Source of the DNA: Nonomuraea solani
GTDB taxonomy: Bacteria; Actinomycetota; Actinomycetes; Streptosporangiales; Streptosporangiaceae
Direction of reading: 5' to 3'
NCBI RefSeq assembly: GCF_900108335.1
Contig: NZ_FNVT01000011.1
Coordinates: 20,218 to 84,217 of the forward strand
Length of the DNA stretch: 64,000 bases
Shown: positions 7,314 to 16,126 of the stretch, in pieces
Numbering within the stretch: position 1 is the first letter of the stretch
Layout: each line of letters starts with the position of its first letter
Notes under the pieces: generated by a model
What the model was told of the DNA's origin: nothing
Database searches by the model: none
The model's input: only the letters and a program-made list of their open reading frames with translations
Program-made: the position numbers and the translations under genes

Positions 7314-8297
7314 TCAGACCGCCCGCGCGATGCAGATGCGGGCGTTCAGACGTGGTCCCGCCTCGTAGAACATGTACTCCACGCCGTCCATGGTGCCGAA
7401 CGACGGCGCCGCCGCTCTGCCGTTGTCCGACGCGATCGGGGAGTGGAAGACGCCGAGGTGGGTCTCCCTGTCGAAACCGTCGCCGACCTCCGTGATCCGC
7501 ATCCTGCCGTCGTTGCCGTGGTAGGCCACGTAGGTGGTTCCGTTGCGCTTGACGAGGGTGGCGCCGGAGATGTCGGTGACGCCGTCGGGCTCGGGGTTCA
7601 CCAGCGGGGTCGCGCTGAACTGCCAGCCGTCCCAGCCGTTGGGCGACCAGCCGTAGAAGATGCGGCGGCCGTTGCGTACACCCATGAAGATCATCACGTA
7701 CTTGTTGTTCCGGCCGGGCAGCCGGTGCTCGAAGACCCGGGCGTAGGAGGTCTCGGAGGTGCCGGGCACCAGGCGGGTGCTCAGGATCGGGGTCTCGTCG
7801 GTGAAGGTGACGCCGTCGGTGGAGCGGGCCACGCGCGTGGTGAAGTTCTCGCCGTGGAAGTAGCAGAAGAACTGCCGGGTGGCGGCGTCCCAGGTCACGT
7901 GGGGTGAGGACACGTGGGACACCGTGGTGGTCGGCAGGCGGTTGTCGATGATCGGGTTGCCGGAGTAGTCGTCGAAGGGGCCGTTCAGTGAGTCGGCGAA
8001 GGCCACGCAGATGCCGCCCGGGTCCTCGTGCGGGGCGTAATAGAGGTGGTAGCGCGCCCGGGGGCTGCTGAGCTTGTCGTACACGCCTCTGATGCAGGGG
8101 AAGATGAACTCCCCCGTCGGGTTGTGGCTGAGCGGCTTGGACAGCGCGTCGCGCAGGTACCGGTAGGTGGGCATCCCGGCCGGGCCCGCCGCCGTCGCCG
8201 CGTTCGCGGCCGGGCCGAGCCCCAGGCCCGTGGCCACGCCCGCCGCCGCGCCCAGCAACACGGTCCGCCGTCGGATTGATGGATGGGGGGTGTCCAT
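7314..8297 (-). CDS. Tat-exported GH43-like beta-propeller protein
   Basis: 327 residues with a twin-arginine signal (SIRRRTVLLGAAAG...AANAAT) and cleavage expected near residue 33. The mature part has repeated propeller-like blades (YHLYYAPHEDPGGICVAFAD, SSPHVTWDAATRQFFCYF, YVMIFMGVRNGRRIFYGWSP, TTYVAYHGNDGRMRI) as in glycoside hydrolase family 43/62-type folds. I cannot assign the catalytic acids, so enzyme activity is unproven; a carbohydrate target outside the cell is the best guess. The ATG has GAAGGAG just upstream. The 170 bases before it are AT-rich for this genome and should hold the promoter. Confidence 0.7.
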   Translation of the reverse strand: MDTPHPSIRRRTVLLGAAAGVATGLGLGPAANAATAAGPAGMPTYRYLRDALSKPLSHNPTGEFIFPCIRGVYDKLSSPRARYHLYYAPHEDPGGICVAFADSLNGPFDDYSGNPIIDNRLPTTTVSHVSSPHVTWDAATRQFFCYFHGENFTTRVARSTDGVTFTDETPILSTRLVPGTSETSYARVFEHRLPGRNNKYVMIFMGVRNGRRIFYGWSPNGWDGWQFSATPLVNPEPDGVTDISGATLVKRNGTTYVAYHGNDGRMRITEVGDGFDRETHLGVFHSPIASDNGRAAAPSFGTMDGVEYMFYEAGPRLNARICIARAV

Positions 8298-8450
8298 TTC
8301 GCTCCTTCACGCTGCGTCGTGGTACGGATCCACTACGCTCGCCCCCAGCGGAAGGCCGCGTCAAGCTGCTAATACGAATTACCAAGGGAAAGTACGCTCT
8401 TGACAGCTCCGGGCGTGGTGCGGAAGATAATGCCCACCAGCCGCTTCGGA

Positions 8451-8573
8451 TCATGGGAGGACACGTACGGTGACAGCGCTGACCCGCCGGCGAATCCCGG
8501 CGATCACGATCACCTCGAAGACCGCGTCCACCGGCTGGTCACCCAGGGAGAGCGGGCGCAGGACGTCTCCCAT
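8451..8573 (-). CDS. Possible 40-residue protein coupled to the P450 gene
   Basis: An ATG two bases after the P450 stop (TGACGATG) opens a 40-codon frame with high third-position G/C (MGDVLRPLSLGDQPVDAVFE, VIVIAGIRRRVSAV). It has no Shine-Dalgarno site of its own, so translation would rely on coupling to the P450. I do not recognise it. A competing plus-strand 47-codon frame (8470-8613, GTG preceded by GGGAGG) covers the same bases, so at most one is real. Confidence 0.25.
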   Translation of the reverse strand: MGDVLRPLSLGDQPVDAVFEVIVIAGIRRRVSAVTVRVLP

Positions 8574-8575
8574 CG

Positions 8576-9889
8576 TCAGTCGATGGTCTGGGATGATTGC
8601 GACCTTGGGCTGACTTTCAGGCGCAGGGAGAACGGGTCCAGGGTCTTGGGGAGCGGGCGGTCCGGTCCGAGCTTCGGGCCGATCGGGTGGAAGTCGTACT
8701 GGCGCAGCAGCGCGGCCAGCGCCGAGACCCCGACCTGGATGCCCAGATCGGCTCCCGGGCAGCGGCCAGGGCCGCCCGAGAACGGGACGATCCACCAGTC
8801 GGCCGAGGCCCGGCCGTCGAGCCAGACCTGCGGGGTGAAGGCGTCGGCGTAGTCGATCTGGGGGTTCCTGTTGTGCACGGCGACCGGGATCACGATGTCG
8901 GTCCCGGCCGCGAGCATGGCTCCGTGCCAGCCGGTGGGCGTGGTGACGACCCGCGGCAGCGTGGGCACGAGCGGCCACAGGCGCAGCGACTCGTACAGGC
9001 AGGCACGCAGATGGTCCCGGTCACCGGCCCGCGCCCGCTCGTAGTGCTCGGGATGGCCGGCCAGCAGCGCCAGAGTGGGACCGATCACCGTCGTGCCGAG
9101 GCTCTCCAGGGCCATCAGCCAGTGCGGCAGTTGCCCGGCCGGGCAGGTGTGGGGGGTCTGAGGCGCGGTGGCGCACAGCCCCGCCAGGCTGCCGTCGGCC
9201 GCCACCGCCACGTGATAGCCGACCCCCGCCATCATGGCCCGCCGCAACCTGCGCATTCTCTTCCGCCGCCAGGGGCGCAGGCCCAGCCAGTTGCCCTCGC
9301 CGCGCAGCGCGTTGAGCGCCCCCAGGATCTGTACGTCGTCGCGGGCCGCGTCGCCGAGCACCACCCTCAGGATCGCCCGGTAGTAGCGGTCGCGCAGCCG
9401 CGCCCAGTGCACGACACCCGGGCTACGGCCGAGGATCGCGTCCAGCTCCTCCGCCATCACCTGGTCGATCCGCCGGGCCAGATCGTGGGACGCCTGTCCC
9501 GGCTGGAGCACCGCGTGGGTGAACCGGCGCCGATCCTCGCGCTCCTCCCCTCGCGAGAGCAGCAGGCCATCCGGCTGCACGGGTGAGAACCCGCGCCACT
9601 TCTCCTCCGTACGGAGGGAGAAGACCGAGTCGCTGCCGGTCAGCACCCGTTCGACGTCGCCCTGCGAAAGCAGCAGGAGCGTCTTCCCTCTCGGACCCCG
9701 CACGTAGAGCGAGCGGCCGCCGTAGCGCACGCGCAGCCTCATGCAGAAGCGGTGCGCGTCGAGCCGGGCGAGCCGCCGCGTCATCGCGGGCCGGCGGATG
9801 ACGATGCCGCGGGCGAATTCCGGCAGGGAGTAGAGCAGGGAGAACGTGAGGCTCTCCAGCGCGGTCGCGTGCGGGATCTCGTGCCCCAT
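8576..9889 (-). CDS. Cytochrome P450
   Basis: 437 residues from the ATG at 9889, which has GGAGGG six bases upstream. The heme-thiolate loop FSGGPGRCPGAD supplies the Cys ligand, and ESLRLWP is the ExxR motif of helix K. The usual oxygen-activation motif of helix I, (A/G)Gx(D/E)T, is not evident; the matching stretch reads LESLGTTVIG. P450s that rearrange hydroperoxides instead of activating O2 often lack that motif. The gene is divergent from a cyclooxygenase-type dioxygenase with only about 80 bases between starts. This suggests that the P450 acts on the hydroperoxide the dioxygenase makes, as in fungal Ppo fusion enzymes (inference). Confidence 0.85.
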   Translation of the reverse strand: MGHEIPHATALESLTFSLLYSLPEFARGIVIRRPAMTRRLARLDAHRFCMRLRVRYGGRSLYVRGPRGKTLLLLSQGDVERVLTGSDSVFSLRTEEKWRGFSPVQPDGLLLSRGEEREDRRRFTHAVLQPGQASHDLARRIDQVMAEELDAILGRSPGVVHWARLRDRYYRAILRVVLGDAARDDVQILGALNALRGEGNWLGLRPWRRKRMRRLRRAMMAGVGYHVAVAADGSLAGLCATAPQTPHTCPAGQLPHWLMALESLGTTVIGPTLALLAGHPEHYERARAGDRDHLRACLYESLRLWPLVPTLPRVVTTPTGWHGAMLAAGTDIVIPVAVHNRNPQIDYADAFTPQVWLDGRASADWWIVPFSGGPGRCPGADLGIQVGVSALAALLRQYDFHPIGPKLGPDRPLPKTLDPFSLRLKVSPRSQSSQTID

Positions 9890-9921
9890 GGAAGCCCTCC
9901 ACACTTCGGGATATTACAAAG

Positions 9922-9939
9922 AGTAGTTAATCAATTACT
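9922..9939. promoter_or_regulatory. AT-rich palindrome between P450 and dioxygenase genes
   Basis: AGTAGTTAATCAATTACT matches its own reverse complement at 14 of 18 positions. It is the only AT-rich stretch in the 80-base divergent promoter region. MarR-family operators have this look, but no MarR gene is adjacent. It could control both genes at once. Confidence 0.45.
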
Positions 9940-9970
9940 ATAAGTGAAGACCGAAAGGTGGTGCCCGTCC

Positions 9971-11719
9971 ATGAACTGGGCAAAGATCGCGCGAGAGTGG
10001 CACGAGCTGCCGTTCCTGCTTCAACTGGCGGCGCTGGGCAGGATGCGGGCGGCCCTGCGCCGGCGAAACCTCCACGACACCCGTACGGCCGGCGGCGAAC
10101 GGCCACCTGCCCCGTCCCAGACCAGGCCGCGTCACCGCGGCTACGACGGCTCCGGCTACGACCCCGACGATGCGGACATGGGCCGGGCGGGCACCCGGTT
10201 CGACCGCAACGCCCCACTCGGCCTGACCCATCCGGGCCCGCAGGACATGCTGCTGTCACCCAATCCCCGCGAGGTGTGCAACAGGCTGCTGACCAGGCGC
10301 GACCTCATCCCCGCCACGACGCTGAACATGCTGGCCGCCGCCTGGATCCAGTTCCAGAACCACGACTGGTTCAGCCACGGCGACAACCGCCTGACCGAGC
10401 CCATCGAAGTGCCGATCGCCGACGACGACCCCTGGCATGAGCGGACCATGCGCGTACGCCGCAGCCGCCCCGACCCCACGCCCCACACCGCGCCCGGCGC
10501 CCCGCCGACCTACGAGAACACGGTCACCCACTGGTGGGACGGCTCGCAGATCTACGGCAGCTCCGAACAGCGCTGCCGCTCGCTGCGGACCGGCGAGGAC
10601 GGCCGGATGATCCTCCAGGACGGGCGGCTACCGGAGGAGACCCGCCCGGACCATGCCGGAATCGACCTGACGGGATTCAACGACAACTACTGGGTCGGCC
10701 TGGCGCTGCTGCACACCCTGTTCGTCAAGGAGCACAACGCCATCTGCGACCTGCTGCGCGCGGCGTACCCCTCCTGGGACGACGAACGGCTCTTCCAGAC
10801 CGCCCGCCTGGTCAACGTCGCGGTCATGGCCAAGATCCACACCCTGGAGTGGACCCCCGGCATCCTCGACAACCGGGCCGTACGCGTGGGCATGAACGCC
10901 AACTGGTCCGGCCTGCTGGGGCCCGGCTTCCGCCGCCGCCATGGCCGCGTTGGGCGTGGCGAGGTGCTGTCCGGCATCCCCGGCTCGCCCATGGACCATC
11001 ACGCCGCCCAATACTCGATGACCGAGGAGTTCATCGCCTCCTACCGCTTCCACCCGCTGCTCCGCGACGACTACCCGATCCACTCCCACCGCGACGGCGC
11101 CCTGATCACCACCGAAGAGCTGCTCCCGATCCAGGGGCGGCACACCCGGGCGGCCTTCGAGCGGCACGGCATGTCCGACTGGCTCTATTCCTTCGGCGTC
11201 ACGAACCCCGGCGCGCTGACCCTGCACAACCATCCCAACGCCATGCGCGACCTGGTACGCGTCAGCGGCGAGCGCGTCGACATCGGCACCCTCGACATCC
11301 TGCGCGACCGCGAACGCGGTGTGCCCCGCTACAACGACTTCCGCCGCATGCTCCGCAAGCCGCCGGTGACCGACTTCGCGCGGCTGACCGGCAAGCCCGA
11401 GTGGGCGCGCGAGATCGAGGAGGTCTACGACGGCGACCCCGAACGCGTCGACACCACCATCGGGCTGCTCGCCGAGCCCAAACCGGCCGGGTTCGCGCTG
11501 TCCGACACCGCTTTCCGGGTCTTCGTGCTGATGGCGTCTCGCCGGCTCAAGAGCGACCCGTTCTTCACCGACCTCTACACCCCCGAGGTCTACAGCCCCG
11601 AAGGGCTGGACTGGATCGACAGGACCGGCATGACCGAGGTCCTGCTGCGCCACCATCCCGAACTCGCCCCCGCCCTCAACGGCGTCCCGCACGCCTTCGC
11701 GCCGTGGCGCGTTCCGTAA
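9971..11719 (+). CDS. Heme-dependent fatty acid dioxygenase (animal-peroxidase/cyclooxygenase fold)
   Basis: 582 residues from the ATG at 9971 (GGTGG 8 bases upstream); a GTG at 9944 would add nine residues. The distal heme site is in FQNHDWFSH (His near residue 131). The segment SYRFHPLLRD (residues ~357-366) aligns with YHWHPLLPD of cyclooxygenases: Tyr at the catalytic-radical position and His as proximal heme ligand. THWWDGSQIYG, LLHTLFVKEHN and ARLVNVAVMAKIHTLEW are also characteristic of the family that includes plant alpha-dioxygenase and fungal Ppo/linoleate diol synthase dioxygenase domains. Such enzymes add O2 to unsaturated fatty acids. There is no signal peptide, so it is probably cytoplasmic or membrane-associated. 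See the adjacent P450 for the proposed partner. Confidence 0.85.
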   Translation: MNWAKIAREWHELPFLLQLAALGRMRAALRRRNLHDTRTAGGERPPAPSQTRPRHRGYDGSGYDPDDADMGRAGTRFDRNAPLGLTHPGPQDMLLSPNPREVCNRLLTRRDLIPATTLNMLAAAWIQFQNHDWFSHGDNRLTEPIEVPIADDDPWHERTMRVRRSRPDPTPHTAPGAPPTYENTVTHWWDGSQIYGSSEQRCRSLRTGEDGRMILQDGRLPEETRPDHAGIDLTGFNDNYWVGLALLHTLFVKEHNAICDLLRAAYPSWDDERLFQTARLVNVAVMAKIHTLEWTPGILDNRAVRVGMNANWSGLLGPGFRRRHGRVGRGEVLSGIPGSPMDHHAAQYSMTEEFIASYRFHPLLRDDYPIHSHRDGALITTEELLPIQGRHTRAAFERHGMSDWLYSFGVTNPGALTLHNHPNAMRDLVRVSGERVDIGTLDILRDRERGVPRYNDFRRMLRKPPVTDFARLTGKPEWAREIEEVYDGDPERVDTTIGLLAEPKPAGFALSDTAFRVFVLMASRRLKSDPFFTDLYTPEVYSPEGLDWIDRTGMTEVLLRHHPELAPALNGVPHAFAPWRVP

Positions 11720-11749
11720 AGCTCACGTAGAGCTCACGTAGAGCTCACG
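11720..11749. repeat. Short tandem repeat after dioxygenase stop
   Basis: AGCTCACGTAG occurs twice in tandem (11720-11730, 11731-11741) with a third partial copy to 11749, directly after the stop codon. It lies between convergent genes. Any role in termination is unclear. Confidence 0.6.
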
Positions 11750-11762
11750 GTGCCGGAGCCGG

Positions 11763-12641
11763 TCACCCGGCATTCGCCTGCGAGGCGACCCGCTCGATGG
11801 CCTCGACGGCGGCGTCGGGCTGGTCGACGTAGATGTAGTGCCCGCTGTTGGTGGCCGTGCTCAGCCTGCTGCCGCTGGACAGCCCGAGCCACTTGCGCTG
11901 GCCCGCGGTCCACGCCTGCTCCAGGTGCTTGCCGTACGTGGGGATGGCCTCGAGGTACGGCTTGCCGTGCTTGATCACCTCTACCGGGATGTTCCCGGCG
12001 GAACCGACCTTGCCGTCGGCGATGGCGAGCTTCTCCGGGTTCTGCCCCGCGAAGATCGCGAGGTTCTGGGCGCGTACGTCGGCCGCCGGGCCCTTGGCGG
12101 ACTTGGGGATCGCCTTGCTGATGTCGGCGACCATGGTGGGCGAGGTGGCGTCCATCAGGACCAGGCCCTTGACCTTGCCGGGGTGCTCGGGGGCGTACCT
12201 GGCGGCGATCAGCCCGCCCAGCGAGTGTCCGGCCAGCACGACCGGGCTGTCAGCGGCGATCTGGTCGAGCACCCCGGTCAGAACCTTCCCGGTGCTGGTG
12301 AAGCTCTGCGAGCCGTCCGGCTGGTCGCTCTTGCCCGCGCCGAGCCGGTCGTACGAACAGACCCGGTTCTTCGCGCTCAGCGTCTTCTGGAGGGCGGCCA
12401 GCTTGTCCAGCCCGTCACCGCCTCCGTGCATCAGCACGATGACCGGCTTGCCCTTCGCCGCGTCACCCGAGCAGGACACGTTCACCGACCGGCCCTCGAC
12501 CTCGATCTTCCCGTTCGTCTTCGGGTCGGCCTTCTTCGTGGGGGCGGCGAAGGGATCCCATTCGTCCATCGAGGTGCTCCCACAGCCGACGAGTCCCGCA
12601 CACAGCGCGGCCACAACGGATGCCTTGAACTTGCGGTACAT
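11763..12641 (-). CDS. Alpha/beta-hydrolase lipoprotein
   Basis: 292 residues. The N-terminus (MYRKFKASVVAALCAGLVGC) is a lipoprotein signal with lipobox LVGC, so the mature protein should be anchored outside the membrane. The hydrolase fold shows the oxyanion loop (LMHGGGDGLD), the nucleophile elbow GHSLGG (Ser near residue 142), a likely acid in LVLMDATSP or later, and a terminal His in NSGHYIY. A lipase or esterase acting outside the cell is likely; the substrate is unknown. GGAGGACATC precedes the ATG. It converges on the dioxygenase gene; whether it frees fatty acids for that enzyme is speculation. Confidence 0.8.
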   Translation of the reverse strand: MYRKFKASVVAALCAGLVGCGSTSMDEWDPFAAPTKKADPKTNGKIEVEGRSVNVSCSGDAAKGKPVIVLMHGGGDGLDKLAALQKTLSAKNRVCSYDRLGAGKSDQPDGSQSFTSTGKVLTGVLDQIAADSPVVLAGHSLGGLIAARYAPEHPGKVKGLVLMDATSPTMVADISKAIPKSAKGPAADVRAQNLAIFAGQNPEKLAIADGKVGSAGNIPVEVIKHGKPYLEAIPTYGKHLEQAWTAGQRKWLGLSSGSRLSTATNSGHYIYVDQPDAAVEAIERVASQANAG

Positions 12642-12775
12642 GATGTCCTCCGGTCGATGAGCGCTGCGGCTACGCTATGGAGTCGGCGACCTCGGAATCG
12701 TCACCGCACGGTGGACATTCGCCGGTAGCTCGCACGGGGGACAAACCCTCCGAAACCGCTAGGCTCGCCCGGGTG

Positions 12776-13921
12776 ATGGACGTTCGACGGATCAGGGATC
12801 TGTGGCAGCGGTGCGACGTCACGGTCAGGGATCTCCCGTTAGCGCTGCTCCTGACCGTCATGTCGCTCCTGCCGGGGTTCCAGGGCACCGGCACACAGAT
12901 CGCCGCCCTGCCGACCCGCCCCTACGACGCGCTGGCCGTCGTGGTGATCGCCCTGGAGGCCCTCCCGCTCACCGTGCGCCGACGGTGGCCGGCCGTCTCT
13001 CTCGTCCTGGTGTCGCTCGGTTTCGCCCTCGACCAGCTCTTCGCCTACCACGCGCTGGCGGGCACCGCGCTGCCCATCGCGCTCATCAGCGCGGGCGCCC
13101 ACCTGGAACGCCACCGGCGCCTCATCGCGATCCTGCTCTCCGCCGCGTACCTGCCGCTGATGCTCGCGCTCGGCCGGCTCGGCTCGCACGAGACCCCGGC
13201 GGACATCGTGATGCTCTACGTGGTCCTGGCCCTCGCATGGGGAATCGGGACGTGGCTGCGCACCACCCGGGCCGCCGAGGCCGAACGCCGCCGCCACATC
13301 GCCGAGGCCACCCGCGTCGCCGAACGTACCCGTATCGCCCGCGAACTCCACGACGTCGTGACCCACCACGTGACGGCGATGGTCGTACAGGCCGAGGCCG
13401 CCCGCTACCTGACCGCCGCCCCCGAACGCCTTGACACGACCCTGAGCGCCGTCACCGACACCGGCCGGCGGGCCATCACCGACCTGCGGCACCTGCTCGA
13501 CCTGCTCAACCCCGACCACGACACCCAGACGCCGGCCGTTGGCGACCTGCGCACCCTCGTCGAACAGACCCGGCAGGCCGGCCAGCCGGTGGAGATCATC
13601 GAAGAGGGCGAGCCCGCGGAGACGTCCGGCAGCGCCGCGTTCGTGGCCTATAGGGTCGTGCAAGAAGCCCTGACGAACGCCCTCAAGTACGCCCACGGCA
13701 GCCGCACCGAGGTCCGCGTGCGCCACGGCGAAAAGGAGATCACCGTGGAGGTCAGCACCGACGGTTCCGGCTCGGGGGCCCTCTCTCCCGGCGGCAGCGG
13801 GCGGGGCCTGGCCGGGCTCCGCGACCGGGTCGGCGCCCTGGGCGGCGACTTCAGCGCCGACCGGCAGGCGGACGGCGGCTTCGTCGTACGGGCCCGCGTT
13901 CCGGCCGGGAGCCCGTCGTGA
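12776..13921 (+). CDS. Sensor histidine kinase, NarL-partner (HisKA_3) type
   Basis: 381 residues from the ATG at 12776 (GTG at 12773 and longer forms are possible; the residues upstream look unlike the family). Four to five membrane segments fill residues ~15-165, with little outside the membrane, so the signal is probably sensed in or at the membrane. The phosphoacceptor is in RELHDVVTHHVTAM, with an HATPase segment including VQEALTNALKYA and GRGLAGLRDRV. The stop overlaps the next gene's GTG by four bases. Its phosphorylated partner should be that response regulator. A second, similar kinase lies at 53005-54198. Confidence 0.9.
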   Translation: MDVRRIRDLWQRCDVTVRDLPLALLLTVMSLLPGFQGTGTQIAALPTRPYDALAVVVIALEALPLTVRRRWPAVSLVLVSLGFALDQLFAYHALAGTALPIALISAGAHLERHRRLIAILLSAAYLPLMLALGRLGSHETPADIVMLYVVLALAWGIGTWLRTTRAAEAERRRHIAEATRVAERTRIARELHDVVTHHVTAMVVQAEAARYLTAAPERLDTTLSAVTDTGRRAITDLRHLLDLLNPDHDTQTPAVGDLRTLVEQTRQAGQPVEIIEEGEPAETSGSAAFVAYRVVQEALTNALKYAHGSRTEVRVRHGEKEITVEVSTDGSGSGALSPGGSGRGLAGLRDRVGALGGDFSADRQADGGFVVRARVPAGSPS

Positions 13922-14622
13922 GCGCTCCGGTCTCTCCGACCTCCCCGGCCTCTCCGGTCTCTCCGGTCTCTCCGGTCCGGGTCCTGGTCTGCGACGACCA
14001 GGCGCTGATCCGTACCGGCTTCGCGACGATCATCGACGCCCAGCCCGACATGGAGGTGGTGGGCGAGTGCGGCGACGGCCGCGCCGCGATCGACCTCGCC
14101 CGCCGGCTGAACCCCGACGTCGTGGTGATGGACGTACGGATGCCGGTGCTCGACGGCATCGAGGCGACCCGCCAACTGGCCGGCGCCGGGGTGGAGCAGC
14201 CCGTCAAGGTGCTCGTGGTGACGACGTTCAACCTGGACGAGTACGTGTACGAGGCGCTCCGGGCGGGGGCGAGCGGCTTCCTGCTCAAGGACGCCCCGCC
14301 GTCACAACTGCTGCACGGCATCCGCACGGTCGCGACGGGCGCCGCGCTGCTGGCCCCCGAAGTCACCCGGCAGCTCGTCGGCAAGTACGCGGCGCGAATC
14401 CGCCCCGCCCAGGGCGTACCGGACGATGTCGCGCTGACGCCGCGCGAGATGGAGGTGCTCTGCCTCATCGCCAACGGCCAGTCGAACAGCGAGATCGCGG
14501 TGACGCTGGTGATCAGCCCGGAGACCGTCAAAACGTACGTGTCGCGCATCCTCACCAAACTCGACCTGCGTGACCGGGTGCAGGCCGTGGTCTACGCGTA
14601 CCGCAGGGGCCTGGTGACCTGA
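13918..14622 (+). CDS. LuxR/NarL-family response regulator
   Basis: 234 residues. The start is the GTG that overlaps the kinase stop (GTGA). A repetitive N-terminus (SPTSPASPVSPVSP) precedes the receiver domain (VLVCDDQALIRTG; phosphoacceptor Asp in VVVMDVRMPVLDG; VVTTFNLDEYVYEAL; Lys in FLLKDAPP). A LuxR-type HTH follows (LTPREMEVLCLIANGQSN, ETVKTYVSRILTKL). The Ser/Pro tandem tail before the receiver is unusual and comes from repeated tctccggtc units in the DNA. Target genes are unknown. Confidence 0.9.
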   Translation: MSAPVSPTSPASPVSPVSPVRVLVCDDQALIRTGFATIIDAQPDMEVVGECGDGRAAIDLARRLNPDVVVMDVRMPVLDGIEATRQLAGAGVEQPVKVLVVTTFNLDEYVYEALRAGASGFLLKDAPPSQLLHGIRTVATGAALLAPEVTRQLVGKYAARIRPAQGVPDDVALTPREMEVLCLIANGQSNSEIAVTLVISPETVKTYVSRILTKLDLRDRVQAVVYAYRRGLVT

Positions 14623-14777
14623 AAACCGAGCCAGGGCTTGGCTGACAAAAGGGCTTCCCGAGACACGCATGTGGTCATGTATCCAGCCGATGAACGGGGA
14701 GGTCGCACAACCGTGTCCGGCCACCCGTGCTTCCGTCTGGCAAAGGCGGAGGCCATGCGAGACAACGAGGGAAGAGC

Positions 14778-15158
14778 ATGCCCAACTACAACATCACTGT
14801 AGAGACCGGCGATGTGCCCGATGCCGGGACGAACGCCAATGTCTTCCTCAAGATCCACGGAACCACGGGATCGGTGGGTCCGACCGACCTGGACAATTCC
14901 GAGGACAACTTCGAGCGTAACGCCGTCGACCACTTCACCCTGACCATGTCCTCGGTCGGCGAAGTGATGAGCATCGAAATCGGCCACGACAACACGGGGA
15001 ACAAGCCCGGCTGGTTCCTGAACAGGGTCATCATCGACGTCGACGGCCAGGAGGCCGAGTTCGCCGCCTACCGCTGGCTGGCCAAGGACGAGAACGACCA
15101 CAAGACCGAGGTCCGCCTCGACAAGCTGACCAGCGACGCCGCGGTCGCGGGGGCCTGA
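14778..15158 (+). CDS. PLAT/LH2 domain protein
   Basis: 126 residues from the ATG at 14778, which has GAGGGAAG upstream. Almost the whole protein is one PLAT domain: NYNITVETGDVPDAGTNANV is the hallmark N-terminal strand pair, followed by IGHDNTGNKPGWFLNRVIID and YRWLAKDEND. PLAT is the beta-sandwich of lipoxygenases and lipases that binds membranes or partner proteins. No signal peptide is seen. It stands about 3 kb from the fatty acid dioxygenase; a shared role in lipid handling is possible but only suggested by proximity. Confidence 0.85.
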   Translation: MPNYNITVETGDVPDAGTNANVFLKIHGTTGSVGPTDLDNSEDNFERNAVDHFTLTMSSVGEVMSIEIGHDNTGNKPGWFLNRVIIDVDGQEAEFAAYRWLAKDENDHKTEVRLDKLTSDAAVAGA

Positions 15159-15578
15159 ACAGTCTATTCGAGCACGTGGTATGGCCTGACCTGGCACCGC
15201 GGGGAGGCTCAGTGGTCGGCCTCCCCCGGCGCCAGGTCAAGCCCCTGGGTGGCGGCGTATCCGGCGAGGTAGGCTGATCGATACCGGGGACCTTTCGTGC
15301 GTTGGCATTCGGGTTGGCGTCGCCCGCGGCGATCGACTGCATATGGCCCGCACAGGGTCCGGACGGGTCTGGCCATCACGACGTCGGCATCTCGCGCTCC
15401 TCTCGCGCCGCCAAGTTCCGTCGCCGAATGCGAGTTCCACCCTCGCGACGCCGCAGCCGAGCCCTCCATCGACCATCGGGCGGGCATCTCAACGATCGAT
15501 GCCGCCCCGTATCGGCACGCGCGGGTCCACCCCCGACCTTCTCCCGGGTGGCTTCCTTCCTCTTCAACCGGAGCATCC
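15159..15578. other. Gene-free interval
   Basis: No convincing coding frame between the PLAT gene and the STAS gene. It holds the PLAT terminator (15187-15239) and must contain the STAS promoter. I could not single out promoter boxes with confidence. Confidence 0.5.
15187..15239 (+). terminator. Long-stem terminator after the PLAT gene
   Basis: The left arm (15187-15208, TGACCTGGCACCGC...) and right arm (15219-15239) pair over about 20 bases with one mismatch and one bulge, closed by a 10-base loop. The position, 29 bases past the PLAT stop, fits an intrinsic terminator. Confidence 0.7.
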
Positions 15579-15911
15579 ATGACGATCATCGACACCCCGC
15601 CTCCCGCCAGTACGGTGAAACCCTCCACCACCGTCCATCTGTCCGGCGAGATCAACATCTTCACCAGCGAGGCTCTGCGCACCCGGCTGATGGACGAGCT
15701 GGACCACAGCCACGAGTCCCTGGTCCTGGACTTGTCGGGCCTGTCCTTCCACGACGTCTCCGGGCTGGCCGTGCTGGTCGGCGTACAACGCCGCGCACGC
15801 TCGATGGGCATCACCCTCGCCCTGACCGCTCCGTCCTCCCGCACCTCCACGATGCTCCGCCTCACCGGCCTGGGCAGAGGCCTCCTGATCGAGCCTCTCC
15901 CCATTGCGTGA
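15579..15911 (+). CDS. STAS-domain anti-sigma factor antagonist
   Basis: 110 residues from the ATG at 15579 with CCGGAG upstream. It is a single STAS domain: TTVHLSGEINIFTSEAL, LVLDLSGLSFHDVSGLAVLV and RRARSMGITLALTAPS. The phosphoacceptor Ser of SpoIIAA/RsbV-type antagonists fits the Ser in FHDVSGL. Such proteins bind and release anti-sigma kinases of the RsbW type. No anti-sigma kinase or sigma factor gene is adjacent, so its partner is elsewhere in the genome. Confidence 0.85.
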   Translation: MTIIDTPPPASTVKPSTTVHLSGEINIFTSEALRTRLMDELDHSHESLVLDLSGLSFHDVSGLAVLVGVQRRARSMGITLALTAPSSRTSTMLRLTGLGRGLLIEPLPIA

Positions 15912-16126
15912 CCCCACCCGATCCGGAGCGGGACGCCCGCTCCCCCCGATGCCACCGAAGCGGAAGACCCAGGCATATCCCCAGGCCCACCGCCCTACCT
16001 GCCTCGACAGGACAGGCCCCAAAGCCCCGCAAACCATCGATGAACACCCGCTGTCTCGACGTGGAAATCCGATGGCATCCACGCTGAGGTCGCTTTTACT
16101 AGGGGACCAGGCGCATACTTAGACCA

